Part shown: piece after piece, positions 1 to 9,903 of the stretch
Position numbering within the stretch: position 1 is the stretch's first letter
Layout of the letters: every line of letters starts with the position of its first letter
Source: Nitrosomonas sp.
Lineage (GTDB): Bacteria; Pseudomonadota; Gammaproteobacteria; Burkholderiales; Nitrosomonadaceae
Direction: 5' to 3'
Length of the DNA: 44,482 nucleotides
Assembly (NCBI GenBank): GCA_024281695.1
Contig: JAMXAE010000005.1
Coordinates: 1 to 44,482 of the forward strand
Position numbers and translations under genes: made by a program
The notes under the pieces: model-generated
The model's database searches: none
What the model was told of the DNA's origin: nothing
What the model saw: the letters and a program-made list of their open reading frames with translations, nothing else

Positions 1-46
1 CCCGGGAGATTAAGCGTAATGTGCTCGAAGTACATTACAATCCCGG
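1..46 (+). promoter_or_regulatory. 3' end of a probable guanidine-I (ykkC) riboswitch with expression platform
   Basis: The window opens with CCCGGGAGA, which matches the strongly conserved 3' end of guanidine-I riboswitches as I remember it (AAAAGCCCGGGAGA). The rest of the aptamer lies outside the window. Bases 2-7 (CCGGGA) are perfectly complementary to bases 41-46 (TCCCGG), and between them bases 16-24 pair with 30-38 (nine pairs, one wobble, loop TCGAA). This gives a structure that would compete with the aptamer for its 3' strand, as expected of an ON switch: guanidine binding would free bases 41-46. The T-run after it is weak (CTTTTG), so termination or translation control are both possible. 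The genes downstream fit guanidine metabolism. Confidence 0.6.
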
Positions 47-72
47 TAAACCCTTTTGTATGGAGACTGGTT

Positions 73-1509
73 ATGTCAGGTTCAACAAAACAAATCACAT
101 CTTTGCAGGATGCCCATGTAACCGGCGATGCGCTCAATCGCAGCATGAGTGTATGGCACAGTTTTACGCTGGGTTTTGCGGTTGTCTCGCCGGTCGCCGG
201 ATTGTATGCCATTATCGGCGTACAAACTGTCGTCGCCGGTGGCGGCTGGTTTGCAGCATTGGCGGTCTGCTTGCTCATGCAGTTGCTGGTGGCGACTGTT
301 TACGCGGAGTTGTCTTCACAATTTCCGATTGCTGGCGGTGCCTATAAATGGGCGCGGCAGCTCGGTGGCGCCATCGCCGGGCAATATGCAGGCGTCATTT
401 ATATCTGTTCCACCATTGCCATGGTCACCACGACCGCTTATACGGGCGGTTTCTGGCTGGCCACCTTTTGCGGATCATCGGGTGATGGCGGCGTTATGAT
501 GGTACTTTGGGGTGCCATATTTCTGCTGCTTTGCACACTCCTCAATCTGGCCCCGGTCAGTATTTTCAATTTGGTGATCAAACTGGGTGTTTACGCGGAA
601 GTCGTCGGATCATTCGGCGTAGCGCTGTTGTTATTTCTTTTCTTCCGTCAGCACCCTGTCATGGAATTGTTTCAGCACATGGGTAGCGGAACAGCGCCCA
701 GTGAAATGGCTGCTTTCCTCGCGGCACTGGCCATTGCCGGCTGGGCTTTTATCGGTTTTGATGCCTGTTCCACCACTGCGGAAGAAACCCAGCAACCGAA
801 GCGCATGGTTCCCCGTGCCATTTTCATGTCGCTGCTGGTGGTCGGCACAGTGGTTTTATTTAATTCAGCCGCGCTGATTCTGGCTTTTGAGCATGACACA
901 TTGCGACACTCCAGCCATACTTCCGATCCGGTCACACCACTCATTGCCAGTAGCATCGGCGATTGGTTTGAACAACCCTTTCTGGCGATTGTAATGACGG
1001 CTTTTTTAGCCTGCGGCGCATCGATGGTCAAATACACCTCGCGCATTGTTTTTTCCATGGCACGGGAAGGCAATATGCCAGCGGTGTTGAGTCAGGTAAC
1101 TGCGAGTAAAACACCGCGTAATGCGGTTCTCTTTCCCGTTCTGCTGGCAGGTTGCGGATTGATCTTCGGGCTCAATGACGATGCCGTGGCTACCATCATC
1201 GCTTTCGGTACCGGCGGTTTATACGCCATGTTCACGTTCACGACTGGATTTGCCTTGTTTGCCCGGCTCACCGGGCGGTGGAATCCTCAACTTGGCGAAT
1301 TAAAGCTGGGCACATGGGGATTGGTCATCAACATTTTGGCATTCATTTGGTCATTGTTTGAGGTCATCAATATCGCCTGGCCCCGCCCGTATGCCATTTC
1401 AGCCGATGCGCCGTGGTGGCAATTATGGGCAACGCCACTGGTACTCGGCAGTATTCTGACCATCACCACACTATATATCCTTTGCAAGAGATGGATTAGC
1501 ACTAAGTAA
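73..1509 (+). CDS. APC-superfamily permease of the urea/guanidine carboxylase operon
   Basis: This is a polytopic inner-membrane transporter of about 478 residues with around 12 hydrophobic segments. It has the amino-acid/polyamine/organocation (APC) pattern, with an early SVWHSFTLGFAVVSPVAGLY segment and the conserved GGAYKWA motif after the second helix. I chose the ATG at 73 because GGAG lies seven bases upstream. The ATG at 19 has no ribosome site and sits inside the leader hairpin. It is the first gene of the carboxylase operon and is probably the importer of the nitrogen substrate (guanidine, urea or a related cation). Many guanidine operons carry an ABC importer instead. Substrate is inferred from context only. 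Confidence 0.85.
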   Translation: MSGSTKQITSLQDAHVTGDALNRSMSVWHSFTLGFAVVSPVAGLYAIIGVQTVVAGGGWFAALAVCLLMQLLVATVYAELSSQFPIAGGAYKWARQLGGAIAGQYAGVIYICSTIAMVTTTAYTGGFWLATFCGSSGDGGVMMVLWGAIFLLLCTLLNLAPVSIFNLVIKLGVYAEVVGSFGVALLLFLFFRQHPVMELFQHMGSGTAPSEMAAFLAALAIAGWAFIGFDACSTTAEETQQPKRMVPRAIFMSLLVVGTVVLFNSAALILAFEHDTLRHSSHTSDPVTPLIASSIGDWFEQPFLAIVMTAFLACGASMVKYTSRIVFSMAREGNMPAVLSQVTASKTPRNAVLFPVLLAGCGLIFGLNDDAVATIIAFGTGGLYAMFTFTTGFALFARLTGRWNPQLGELKLGTWGLVINILAFIWSLFEVINIAWPRPYAISADAPWWQLWATPLVLGSILTITTLYILCKRWISTK

Positions 1510-1533
1510 AATTGCATTAACAAGGAGCTCATC

Positions 1534-2262
1534 ATGAATCAACAAGAAATCATCTGGAAACAATCCATACCCGGTGGATGCCACTGGTCCGGCATCCTGC
1601 GCCGCGGCACCATGTTACGTCTAACCGATGTACAGGGCGGTGCAAATGCGGCTGTTTTGTTCTTTAATCAGGAAGAAAAACTCGAGCGCTACAATATGGC
1701 CGACACATTGAAATCGCAGCACACATTCCGCTTGACTAAAGGACATGCTTGCCATTCCGATATGGGGCGGATTTTTTGTTGTATCACGGCGGATACCGCC
1801 GGTTGGAACGATACCGTATGCGGCTTGAGTGACGCTCAATTAATACAGCAAAAATATGGCATTGCACGCTATCAGGAACATCGCAATCAAATGTTCCGCA
1901 GTGGCCTGGATGGCATGCTGATCGAACTGGGTAAATGGGGATTAGGCATGCGTGACATTGTTTCCAATATCAATTTTTTCAGCAAAGTCACTGCCGATGC
2001 GAACGGTGAATTGACATTTCATGCCGGCAATAGCCAGGCAGGCGATCATGTTGATCTGAGCTTTGAGATGGATACCTTGGTCATCCTCTCGGCTGCACCG
2101 CATCCACTCGATACAAAGCCTACTTACCAACCCGGCGCTGTGGACTTGGCGGCATTTGTGACACCCGCCGCAGCGGCCTCAGCATGTCAACAGATTGCCG
2201 AGAATGTCAGAGGATTACACAATACCTATCGGTTCTATCACCCCTGTGGAGGTGCGCAATGA
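1534..2262 (+). CDS. DUF1989 protein, UAAP1 type; probable carboxyguanidine deiminase subunit
   Basis: A 242-residue protein of the DUF1989 family, of the kind long annotated as urea amidolyase/carboxylase-associated protein 1. It shows the family blocks GGCHWSGILRRG near the N terminus, LERYNMADTLKSQHT, and GHACHSDMGR followed by a TADTAGWNDT block; Cys and His in these may bind metal. Proteins of this pair have been shown to form a heteromeric carboxyguanidine deiminase (CgdAB) that converts carboxyguanidine to allophanate and releases ammonia. AAGGAG precedes the ATG by eight bases. Its TGA overlaps the ATG of the next gene (ATGA), as expected for two subunits made together. Which subunit name applies is not decided here. 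Confidence 0.85.
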   Translation: MNQQEIIWKQSIPGGCHWSGILRRGTMLRLTDVQGGANAAVLFFNQEEKLERYNMADTLKSQHTFRLTKGHACHSDMGRIFCCITADTAGWNDTVCGLSDAQLIQQKYGIARYQEHRNQMFRSGLDGMLIELGKWGLGMRDIVSNINFFSKVTADANGELTFHAGNSQAGDHVDLSFEMDTLVILSAAPHPLDTKPTYQPGAVDLAAFVTPAAAASACQQIAENVRGLHNTYRFYHPCGGAQ

Positions 2263-2924
2263 ACACGCCAGCATTGGTAGCCAGCAAACTCAACCCTGAT
2301 CTCGCCGTAGTCGATGAAATTTGTGCGGCCGGAGAACCCTGGGTTGGAATCGTCAAGCAAGGGCAAATTTTCCGTATCGTTGACTTGGAAGGCAATCAAG
2401 CCGTCGACACACTATTTTTCAATCTCGGTCACGCCTTAGAACGTTATAGCGCCACCGATACCATTCGCGCTCAGAATAAGTTGTATCTGACCACCGGTAG
2501 CAAGCTTTGCTCCAATTTTGGCAATACCATGCTCGTAATTGTCGCAGACACTTGTGGACGCCATGACACATTGGGCGGTGCCTGTGCGGCGGAAAGTAAC
2601 ACGGTACGCTATGCGCTGGAAAAATATCCAATGCACAGTTGTCGAGACAATTTTCTGCATGCACTGGCCCATGAAACAGTTTGCGAACAGCTGAATATGA
2701 GCAAGCGCGATCTACCAAGCAATATCAATTTTTTCATGAATGTCCCGGTCACCGAAGCAGGTGGATTAGAATTTGTCGATGGCGTCTCGGCACCGGGGAA
2801 ATACGTCGAAATGCAGGCTGAAATGGATGTATTGGTATTAATCTCGAATTGTCCGCAACTCAACAATCCGTGCAATGCCTATAATCCGACACCGATCCGA
2901 TTATTGATCTGGGATTCCCAATAA
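2259..2924 (+). CDS. DUF1989 protein, UAAP2 type; probable second carboxyguanidine deiminase subunit
   Basis: A 221-residue paralogue of the preceding gene with the same fold blocks (DLEGNQAVDTLFFN, LERYSATDTIRAQN, ADTCGRHDTLGG, LPSNINFFMNV). The start at 2259 has GGAGG at 2248-2252 and overlaps the previous stop by four bases, so translation is coupled; a longer in-frame start at 2184 lies inside the previous gene and is unlikely. Tandem DUF1989 genes immediately before a biotin-dependent carboxylase are the signature of the carboxyguanidine deiminase (CgdAB) pair. The predicted reaction is carboxyguanidine plus water to allophanate plus ammonia, in the cytoplasm. Confidence 0.85.
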   Translation: MNTPALVASKLNPDLAVVDEICAAGEPWVGIVKQGQIFRIVDLEGNQAVDTLFFNLGHALERYSATDTIRAQNKLYLTTGSKLCSNFGNTMLVIVADTCGRHDTLGGACAAESNTVRYALEKYPMHSCRDNFLHALAHETVCEQLNMSKRDLPSNINFFMNVPVTEAGGLEFVDGVSAPGKYVEMQAEMDVLVLISNCPQLNNPCNAYNPTPIRLLIWDSQ

Positions 2925-2968
2925 CCGATAAATCCAATTGATGATTCATCAAGAAAAAGGATAACGCT

Positions 2969-5900
2969 ATGTTCGATAAAGTCTTAATTGCCAATCGCGG
3001 CGCTATTGCTTGCCGGATTATCCGCACCCTGCGCCGCATGCATGTCAGAAGTGTCGCCGTTTATACCGAAGCCGACGCGTTATCGCGCCATGTCACCGAA
3101 GCCGATGAAGCTTACTGCATTGGTAGCGGACTCGCTGCGGAAAGTTATTTGCGTACCGATAAAATCTTGGAAATCGCTCAGCAAAGCGGCGCGCAAGCGA
3201 TTCATCCCGGCTATGGCTTTCTCAGCGAGAAAGCCGATTTTGCCGAGCAATGCGCCGCGCATGGCATTTGTTTTATCGGCCCTACTCCGAGCCAAATGCG
3301 CGCGTTTGGTTTAAAGCACACGGCACGCACCTTGGCATTGGAAAACCGGGTACCGCTCCTGCCAGGAACCGGTTTGCTGGAAAACCTTGAAGCGGCTTGT
3401 CATCAGGCTAAACACATCGGCTATCCGGTCATGCTGAAAAGTACCGCCGGCGGCGGCGGCATCGGCATGCGCTTGTGCTGGAACCAAGATGAATTGGTCG
3501 GCGCCTACGAATCGGTCAAAACATTGGCACAAAACAATTTCAAAGATGCCGGTCTATTTCTGGAAAAATTTGTCGACCGGGCGCGCCATATCGAAGTACA
3601 AATTTTCGGTGACGGCAAAGGCCAGGTCGTCGCACTGGGTGAGCGTGACTGTTCCATGCAGCGACGCAACCAAAAAGTCATCGAGGAAACACCCGCTCCC
3701 AACCTTCCGCCGCATTTGCGCCAGGCGCTGCTGGATACGGCGGTACGCCTTGGCAAAGCCATCAGCTATCAGTCTGCCGGCACGGTTGAATATATTTTTG
3801 ATGCCGCCAATGGTCAATTTTATTTTCTCGAAGTCAACACACGCCTGCAGGTTGAACATGGTATAACTGAGGAAGTCACCGGTATTGATCTGGTGGAATG
3901 GATGGTCCGGCAAGCAGCGGGGGATCTTCCTTCACTCGACTCTTTCACGATCAAACCTACTGGTGCTTCGATTCAGGTACGGGTGTATGCCGAAAATCCT
4001 GCCAAAGATTTCCAGCCTTCCAGCGGCATATTGACTTCAGCGGACTTTTCTACAGCGGCACGTGTGGAAACTTGGGTGGAGCGCGGCATTGAAGTATCCG
4101 CATTTTATGATCCGATGCTGGCAAAAATCATTGTACATGCACCTGATCGCGACACAGCAATCACCAAGCTGCTGGGCGCACTGGATGATACGTCATTGCA
4201 GGGAATCGAAACCAACCTGGCGTATCTCAAGCAAATTCTGTACAGCACCGTGTTTCGCAGCGGAGAATTGTATACGCAATTCCTCAATGGATTTCATTAT
4301 CAGCCGCACAGTATCGATGTTCTAAATGCAGGCGTACAAACCTCGATACAGGATTATCCCGGGCGGATCGGTTACTGGAACGTCGGCGTTCCGCCTTCCG
4401 GACCGATGGATAGTTTGGCTTTTCGTCTTGCTAACCGGCTGGTCAACAATCCTGAAGATAGCGCCGGACTGGAAATCACGCTGGCAGGCCCGACGTTGCG
4501 TTTTAATTGCGACAGCATCATCGCCATCTGTAGTGCGCCTATCGATGTGTCGCTGGATGGTGAACCGCTGCCACTATGGCAATCCCATTCCATCAAAGCC
4601 GGTGCGCTCGTGCAATTTGGCAAAATCCAGCAATCCGGCAGCCGGGTTTATCTGGCCGTATACGGTGGTTTTCAAGTACCTGATTATCTGGGTAGCAAAT
4701 CCACCTTTACGTTAGGCCAATTTGGCGGACATGCCGGACGCGTGCTGCGTGCCGGTGATGTCTTGCATGTGCAACCGCTGCCGTCTTCTCAACCGGCGCC
4801 ACAACACTTGCCTCAACCATGGGTGCCGCTTTATACAAATCGCTGGGAAATCGCCGTATTGTACGGCCCTCACGGCGCACCGGATTTCTTTACCGAAGCG
4901 GACATTAAACAGTTTTTTGCCGCCGAGTGGAAGGTACATCATAATTCCAGCCGCACCGGCGTGCGGCTGATCGGTCCCAAGCCGCAATGGGCGCGTAGCG
5001 ATGGTGGCGAAGCCGGCCTGCATCCTTCCAATATCCACGACAATGCCTACGCCATCGGCGCAGTCGATTTTACCGGCGATATGCCGATTATCCTGGGCCC
5101 TGATGGCCCCAGCCTGGGAGGTTTCGTTTGCCCGGTCACCATCGTCCAGGCGGAATTGTGGAAAACCGGGCAACTCAAACCCGGCGACAGCATCCGCTTT
5201 TATCCGGTATCAATGGAACAAGCGCTCGTATTGGAACAACAGCAAAACCAACTGATTCAGCATCTTCATGCGAGTGCAAGTGTACCGATAGTTTCTCGAT
5301 CCGAAAAACCGGTCAGCCCCATTCTGCACTACATTCCGAAGACCACAGCACAAGTGCAAGTCACTTATCGTCAATCCGGCGATAAATACCTGTTGATCGA
5401 ATATGGGTCACCGGTACTCGATCTGAATTTGCGCTTTCGTACGCATGCTTTGATGACCTGGCTTCAGCAACGCATCGAAACCAGGGAGCTGGCTGGAATT
5501 CTGGATCTGACACCTGGTATTCGTTCGCTGCAGATTCATTTTGACTCAAGCCAACTGGCACGCGAAAAATTACTGGCGCTTCTGATCACGGGCGAAAACC
5601 AATTGCCTGCGATTGATAACATGGAAGTACCGTCTCGTATCATCCACTTGCCTTTATCCTGGGATGATGCGGCCACGCGACTCGCCATCGAAAAATACAC
5701 GCAATCGGTACGCAGCGACGCGCCCTGGTGCCCAAGCAATATTGAATTTATCCGTCGCATTAACGGGCTGGAAAGCATAGAAGATGTTCAACATATTGTA
5801 TTTGCAGCCAGTTATCTGGTCATGGGACTAGGCGATGTCTATTTGGGTGCGCCCGTAGCCACGCCGCTGGATCCGCGTCACCGTCTTGTCACGACCAAAT

Positions 5901-6592
5901 ACAATCCGGCACGCACTTGGACGCCTGAAAATGCCGTCGGCATTGGTGGGGCGTATTTATGCGTGTATGGTATGGAAGGCCCTGGCGGTTATCAATTTGT
6001 CGGACGTACAATCCCCATGTGGAACCGCTACCGTCAAACCGCTGACTTCAAGGAAGGTAAACCTTGGTTATTGCGTTTCTTTGATCAAATCCGTTTTTAT
6101 CCTGTCAGTGAAAGCGAATTGCTCAAGCTGCGTAAGGATTTCATCAGTGGACACTTCAAACTGCGCACGGAGGAGACAACTCTCAATCTGAAACAGTACA
6201 ATGCCTTCCTGCAACAACATGCCGCCAGCATCAGCACATTCAAAACCCGGCAGCAGACTGCATTTGAAGCCGAACGACAACGTTGGGAAGCCAATGGTCA
6301 ATCGCAGTATGTCAGTGAAGATACGCTCGATGAAGCGGATCCACAGAGTGAGTTGGATTTGCCGGCAGGTGCGCAAGCGATCAGCTCGCAAGTAACCGGC
6401 ACTGTGTGGAAGCTGTTGGTCAAAGAAGGTGAGCAAGTGGAAGCAGGCAAGCCGGTAGTCATGATCGAGTCGATGAAAATGGAATTCCCGGTGGATTCGC
6501 CCGTTACCGGCACAGTGCAGCAGTTATGCTGCAAACAAGGCGGATATGTTTCTGCCGGACAAGTGCTTTTCATCATTCAGGAAAACCAATGA
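2969..6592 (+). CDS. Biotin-dependent guanidine/urea carboxylase
   Basis: A 1207-residue single-chain carboxylase, the normal length for urea carboxylase. Domains in order: biotin carboxylase (about 1-450) with the glycine-rich ATP loop near residues 160-167 and [10 protein letters not shown] at about 288-297; a KipA-like (AHS2) part from about 455 ([19 protein letters not shown]); a KipI-like (AHS1) part from about 800; and a C-terminal biotinyl carrier domain with ESMKMEF, in which Lys1170 is the biotin attachment site. It carboxylates urea to allophanate or guanidine to carboxyguanidine at the cost of ATP. The riboswitch remnant and the two DUF1989 genes favour guanidine. It starts 44 bases after the deiminase and has AAAAAGG upstream. 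No frameshift is visible. Confidence 0.93.
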   Translation: MFDKVLIANRGAIACRIIRTLRRMHVRSVAVYTEADALSRHVTEADEAYCIGSGLAAESYLRTDKILEIAQQSGAQAIHPGYGFLSEKADFAEQCAAHGICFIGPTPSQMRAFGLKHTARTLALENRVPLLPGTGLLENLEAACHQAKHIGYPVMLKSTAGGGGIGMRLCWNQDELVGAYESVKTLAQNNFKDAGLFLEKFVDRARHIEVQIFGDGKGQVVALGERDCSMQRRNQKVIEETPAPNLPPHLRQALLDTAVRLGKAISYQSAGTVEYIFDAANGQFYFLEVNTRLQVEHGITEEVTGIDLVEWMVRQAAGDLPSLDSFTIKPTGASIQVRVYAENPAKDFQPSSGILTSADFSTAARVETWVERGIEVSAFYDPMLAKIIVHAPDRDTAITKLLGALDDTSLQGIETNLAYLKQILYSTVFRSGELYTQFLNGFHYQPHSIDVLNAGVQTSIQDYPGRIGYWNVGVPPSGPMDSLAFRLANRLVNNPEDSAGLEITLAGPTLRFNCDSIIAICSAPIDVSLDGEPLPLWQSHSIKAGALVQFGKIQQSGSRVYLAVYGGFQVPDYLGSKSTFTLGQFGGHAGRVLRAGDVLHVQPLPSSQPAPQHLPQPWVPLYTNRWEIAVLYGPHGAPDFFTEADIKQFFAAEWKVHHNSSRTGVRLIGPKPQWARSDGGEAGLHPSNIHDNAYAIGAVDFTGDMPIILGPDGPSLGGFVCPVTIVQAELWKTGQLKPGDSIRFYPVSMEQALVLEQQQNQLIQHLHASASVPIVSRSEKPVSPILHYIPKTTAQVQVTYRQSGDKYLLIEYGSPVLDLNLRFRTHALMTWLQQRIETRELAGILDLTPGIRSLQIHFDSSQLAREKLLALLITGENQLPAIDNMEVPSRIIHLPLSWDDAATRLAIEKYTQSVRSDAPWCPSNIEFIRRINGLESIEDVQHIVFAASYLVMGLGDVYLGAPVATPLDPRHRLVTTKYNPARTWTPENAVGIGGAYLCVYGMEGPGGYQFVGRTIPMWNRYRQTADFKEGKPWLLRFFDQIRFYPVSESELLKLRKDFISGHFKLRTEETTLNLKQYNAFLQQHAASISTFKTRQQTAFEAERQRWEANGQSQYVSEDTLDEADPQSELDLPAGAQAISSQVTGTVWKLLVKEGEQVEAGKPVVMIESMKMEFPVDSPVTGTVQQLCCKQGGYVSAGQVLFIIQENQ

Positions 6593-8406
6593 CAACGCAG
6601 AAGCTTCTCCCGCTGGGTGATATACCCTCTGTGCTGCAACGCTACGCCAGCGGTGAGCTATCACCCACTCAAATGGTTGAAGCCATTCATGCCGACATTC
6701 AGAATAATCCCGATCATATTTGGATTTCCGCACTATCACTGGAATCATTGCGAGCCTACGCCGCAAAGTAGAAGCGCAAGACATGACGTCATTGCCGCTG
6801 TATGGCGTGCCTTTCGCCATCAAAGATAGTATCGATCTGGCACAAGTACCCACTACGACAGCCTACCCGGCTTTTGCCTATACGCCATCGCATGGCGCCA
6901 CGGTCGTGCAAAAACTGATCGATGCCGGTGCAATCCCCATCGGCAAAACCAATCTCGACCAGTTCGCCACCGGACTAAATGGCACGCAATCACCTTATGG
7001 TGCGTGCCGCAATGCATTAATCCCGAATATATTTCCGGCGGCTCCAGCTCAGGCTCGGCGGTCGCAGTCACCAAGGGACAGGTATGCTTCAGTCTCGGCA
7101 CCGATACCGCAGGTTCCGGCAGAGTTCCCGCTGCTTTTAATAACCTGGTCGGCTATAAACCCACCAAAGGCTGGTTTTCTGCACAAGGCATGGTACCCGC
7201 CTGCCATTCCCTCGATACGATATCCGTCTTCACCCATACTGCCGCCGATACAGTGCGCATCCTGCCAATCTGCGCCGCTTATGACGCGGCGGATAGCTAT
7301 TCCCGTGAAAGAGAAACGCATGGCTTCGATTTTGGCATAGCACCCCATTTCCGCTTTGCTATTCCGCGCAAACAGCAGCTACAGTTTTTCGGTAATCGCG
7401 AAAGCGAGCGATTATTCAACGAAGTAATAGCTCAGATGCAGAAACTGGGCGGGGAAGCCATTGAAATAGATTTTCAGCCATTCCTCGAAGCCGCCCGCCT
7501 TCTTTATGAAGGTCCTTGGATAGCCGAACGTTATGCGGCCATCCAGTCTTTCTTCGAGCTGCACAGCGATCAGATCATCGCACCGGTACACGAAATCATC
7601 GCGACCGCGAAACAGCGCTCAGCTGCAGATACTTTCAATGGAATCTATCAATTACGCAGAATCAAACAGCAAGCAGACCGGATTTGGACACATGTTGATT
7701 GTTTTCTGACGCCAACTGCCGCCACGATCTATCCCATTCATGCCGTGCAGCAGGATCCCATACGCCTCAATACCAACTTGGGCTATTACACCAATTTCAT
7801 GAATCTGCTTGACTATGCCGCAGTCGCTGTTCCTGCCGGTTTTCAAAGTGATGGACTGCCTTTTGGCATCACGCTGGCAGCAGCGGCCCACCAGGATGAG
7901 CCGCTGCTACATCTTGCGCATCGCCTGCAACAAGTCTATTCACTGCCACTGGGTGCGACCGGCATTGCGTTGCCCCGAAATATCCCCCTCCCTACCACAT
8001 CCCGATCCGGTCAGGTACGGATAGCCGTTTGCGGCGCACATTTGTCCGGTTTGCCGTTGAATGAACAATTAACCAGGCGCCAGGGCCGATTAATCATCAG
8101 CACGACCACTTCACCCGATTACAGGCTCTACGTATTACCGGGAGAACCGCCGCAACGCCCCGGCTTAATTCGAGTTAACAAAAATGAGCAATTGCCATCG
8201 GAGTGGAAATTTGGGAGTTACCGGTACGCGAATTGGGCGGTTTTGTCGCCAATATTCCAGCACCGTTAAGCATCGGCACCATTACTCTGGCAAACGATAA
8301 AACAGTGCAGGGTTTTCTCTGCGAGCGTTACGCTATCGACAATGCAGAAGATATCAGTCATTTGGGTGGATGGCGCAACTACCTGCGGCAGCTGGGTAAT
8401 TCATAA
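6589..8406 (+). pseudogene. atzF: Allophanate hydrolase interrupted by three single-base deletions
   Basis: Together the pieces make a full-length (about 606 residues) allophanate hydrolase: amidase-signature domain with the catalytic Lys in [18 protein letters not shown] and GTDTAGSGR, then the C-terminal domain ending in LGGWRNYL. The reading frame changes three times. Near 6765 AYAAK should run on into VEAQD (AAA, probably AAAA before). Near 7017 the family's [12 protein letters not shown] needs one more T. Near 8203 SEVEIWELP needs one more G. All three are one-base losses at short homopolymers. The ATG at 6589 overlaps the carboxylase stop. An intact enzyme would split allophanate into two ammonia and two CO2. 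As read, no active enzyme can be made; real decay and sequencing error are both possible. Confidence 0.9.
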
Positions 8407-8551
8407 CCGATAACGGCCGGAATGATCTTTCTGCAGACAACATAAATCGGCGCTCAATCTCGCGGTTGGTAAATACCGCATCAAATTACTCATACGAACA
8501 ATAGCGTAGTATGATGAATATGCGTAATTCCTCAATAAAAGGAGACAATTC

Positions 8552-9442
8552 ATGATGACTATAAAACCTAAAGCATCATTCAAGAAATTGTTGCGCATCC
8601 AGCAAAATACAAATCAGCATTGGGTTGGTGATGGTTTTCCGGTACGCACACTTTTTTCATATTCAGCCCTGGGACCCATAATCAGTCCCTTTTTGCTATT
8701 CGATTATGCAGGACCGATGGAATTTCCACCGACCGAACAACGCCGCGGCGTGGGCGAGCATCCCCATCGCGGTTTTGAAACCGTCACCATTGTGTATAGC
8801 GGTGAAGTGGAGCACCGTGATAGTTCCGGTAGTGGCGGAAAAATTGGCCCAGGCGATGTGCAATGGATGACGGCAGCTTCCGGTCTAGTTCACGAAGAAT
8901 TCCATAGCCGCGATTTTGCACAACGTGGCGGTGTACTTGAGATAGTGCAACTCTGGGTAAATCTACCCACCAAAGATAAAATGTCACCCCCGCGTTATCA
9001 AAGTATCCTGAATAGTCAGATTCCTGTCGTCCAACTCCCGAACGGTCAAGGAAGTATGCGCGTCATTGCCGGTGAATTCGAGGGAACTGCTGGACCGGCG
9101 CATACCTTTTCGCCGATCAACGTATGGGACTTGCGTTTAAACAACGAACAGCCCATCGACCTAGTTGTGCCAGATGGCTACAACACACTACTGGCAGTGC
9201 TCAAGGGGGCGGTACGCGTCAGTCAATCTGAAACCATTGGTGCAGCAGAAGTTGGTTTGTTTGACAGGGTAGGTAATTATATTCATATCGATAGCGCACC
9301 CAATACAACAGCGTTACTGCTTTGCGGTGAACCAATCGATGAACCCATCGCAGGCAGCGGCCCGTTTGTTATGAACACTGCAGAGGAAATTCGTCAGGCC
9401 ATGGTAGATTACCAGAGTGGCAAGATGGGGAAAATTTCATGA
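8552..9442 (+). CDS. Pirin family protein
   Basis: A 296-residue bicupin of the pirin family. The N-terminal cupin has the metal-site residues in HPHRGFETV, GEVEHRDS and the GDVQWMTAASGLVHEE block; the second half carries the pirin C-terminal cupin. Bacterial pirins bind iron or other metals, and some act as quercetinases or redox sensors; the substrate here is unknown. The ATG at 8552 (or the adjacent one at 8555) follows AAAAGGAG. The 145 bases before it hold no gene and no clear terminator. It starts a same-strand run of four accessory genes, suggesting a shared job in processing a small organic compound. Confidence 0.88.
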   Translation: MMTIKPKASFKKLLRIQQNTNQHWVGDGFPVRTLFSYSALGPIISPFLLFDYAGPMEFPPTEQRRGVGEHPHRGFETVTIVYSGEVEHRDSSGSGGKIGPGDVQWMTAASGLVHEEFHSRDFAQRGGVLEIVQLWVNLPTKDKMSPPRYQSILNSQIPVVQLPNGQGSMRVIAGEFEGTAGPAHTFSPINVWDLRLNNEQPIDLVVPDGYNTLLAVLKGAVRVSQSETIGAAEVGLFDRVGNYIHIDSAPNTTALLLCGEPIDEPIAGSGPFVMNTAEEIRQAMVDYQSGKMGKIS

Positions 9443-9513
9443 GCACTGTGACAGGTTGCTTAGGCAATAGAGTCTGTTAAGTCAATCACCATGTAATTCG
9501 GGAGAAATAAAAA

Positions 9514-9864
9514 ATGACTTTGGAAGAGAAACTCAACGACTTAAATCAAATGATTCTCAAAGGTGAAATACTGGAATCGATGGATAAATATTATCATCCC
9601 GATTGTATCGTGATCGAGAAAAATGATGTGGTGGCACAAGGTTTAAAACAAGCCAAAGACCGGGAATCCGAATTATTCAAAGGTGTTGAAGCCTGGCTTA
9701 AATCGGAAATCATATCGACCGCCGTGGGTGGCAATGTGACGATGACCGAGTGGCATTACGAGTATCAGCACAAAGACTTCGGGCATAAAAAATTCGATCA
9801 GGTGGCGGTACAACACTGGCAAGATGGCAAGATCATCAGCGATCGGTTTTATGCACTGTATTGA
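9514..9864 (+). CDS. SnoaL-like / NTF2-fold protein
   Basis: A small soluble protein of 116 residues with the pattern of SnoaL-like polyketide-cyclase relatives (cone-shaped alpha+beta barrel): an N-terminal helical stretch with MDKYYHPDCIVIEKND, followed by strands ending in QHWQDGKIISDRFYALY, a typical C-terminal block of the fold. No catalytic residue set is recognisable. GGAGAAAT precedes the ATG. It lies 71 bases after pirin and 39 before the isochorismatase gene on the same strand, so it is probably co-transcribed with them. Function unknown; a small-molecule binding or isomerase role would be in keeping with the fold. Confidence 0.75.
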   Translation: MTLEEKLNDLNQMILKGEILESMDKYYHPDCIVIEKNDVVAQGLKQAKDRESELFKGVEAWLKSEIISTAVGGNVTMTEWHYEYQHKDFGHKKFDQVAVQHWQDGKIISDRFYALY

Positions 9865-9903
9865 ACGCCCATTTTATAGTCAACAACCTAAAGGAACCAA
9901 GCT

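Noticed and set aside
672-1073. 133-codon open frame on the minus strand
   Set aside because: It is a shadow of the permease gene; the permease has an intact family pattern.
4712-5173. 153-codon open frame on the minus strand
   Set aside because: It is antisense to the KipA-like part of the carboxylase, and its sequence follows from that gene's codons.
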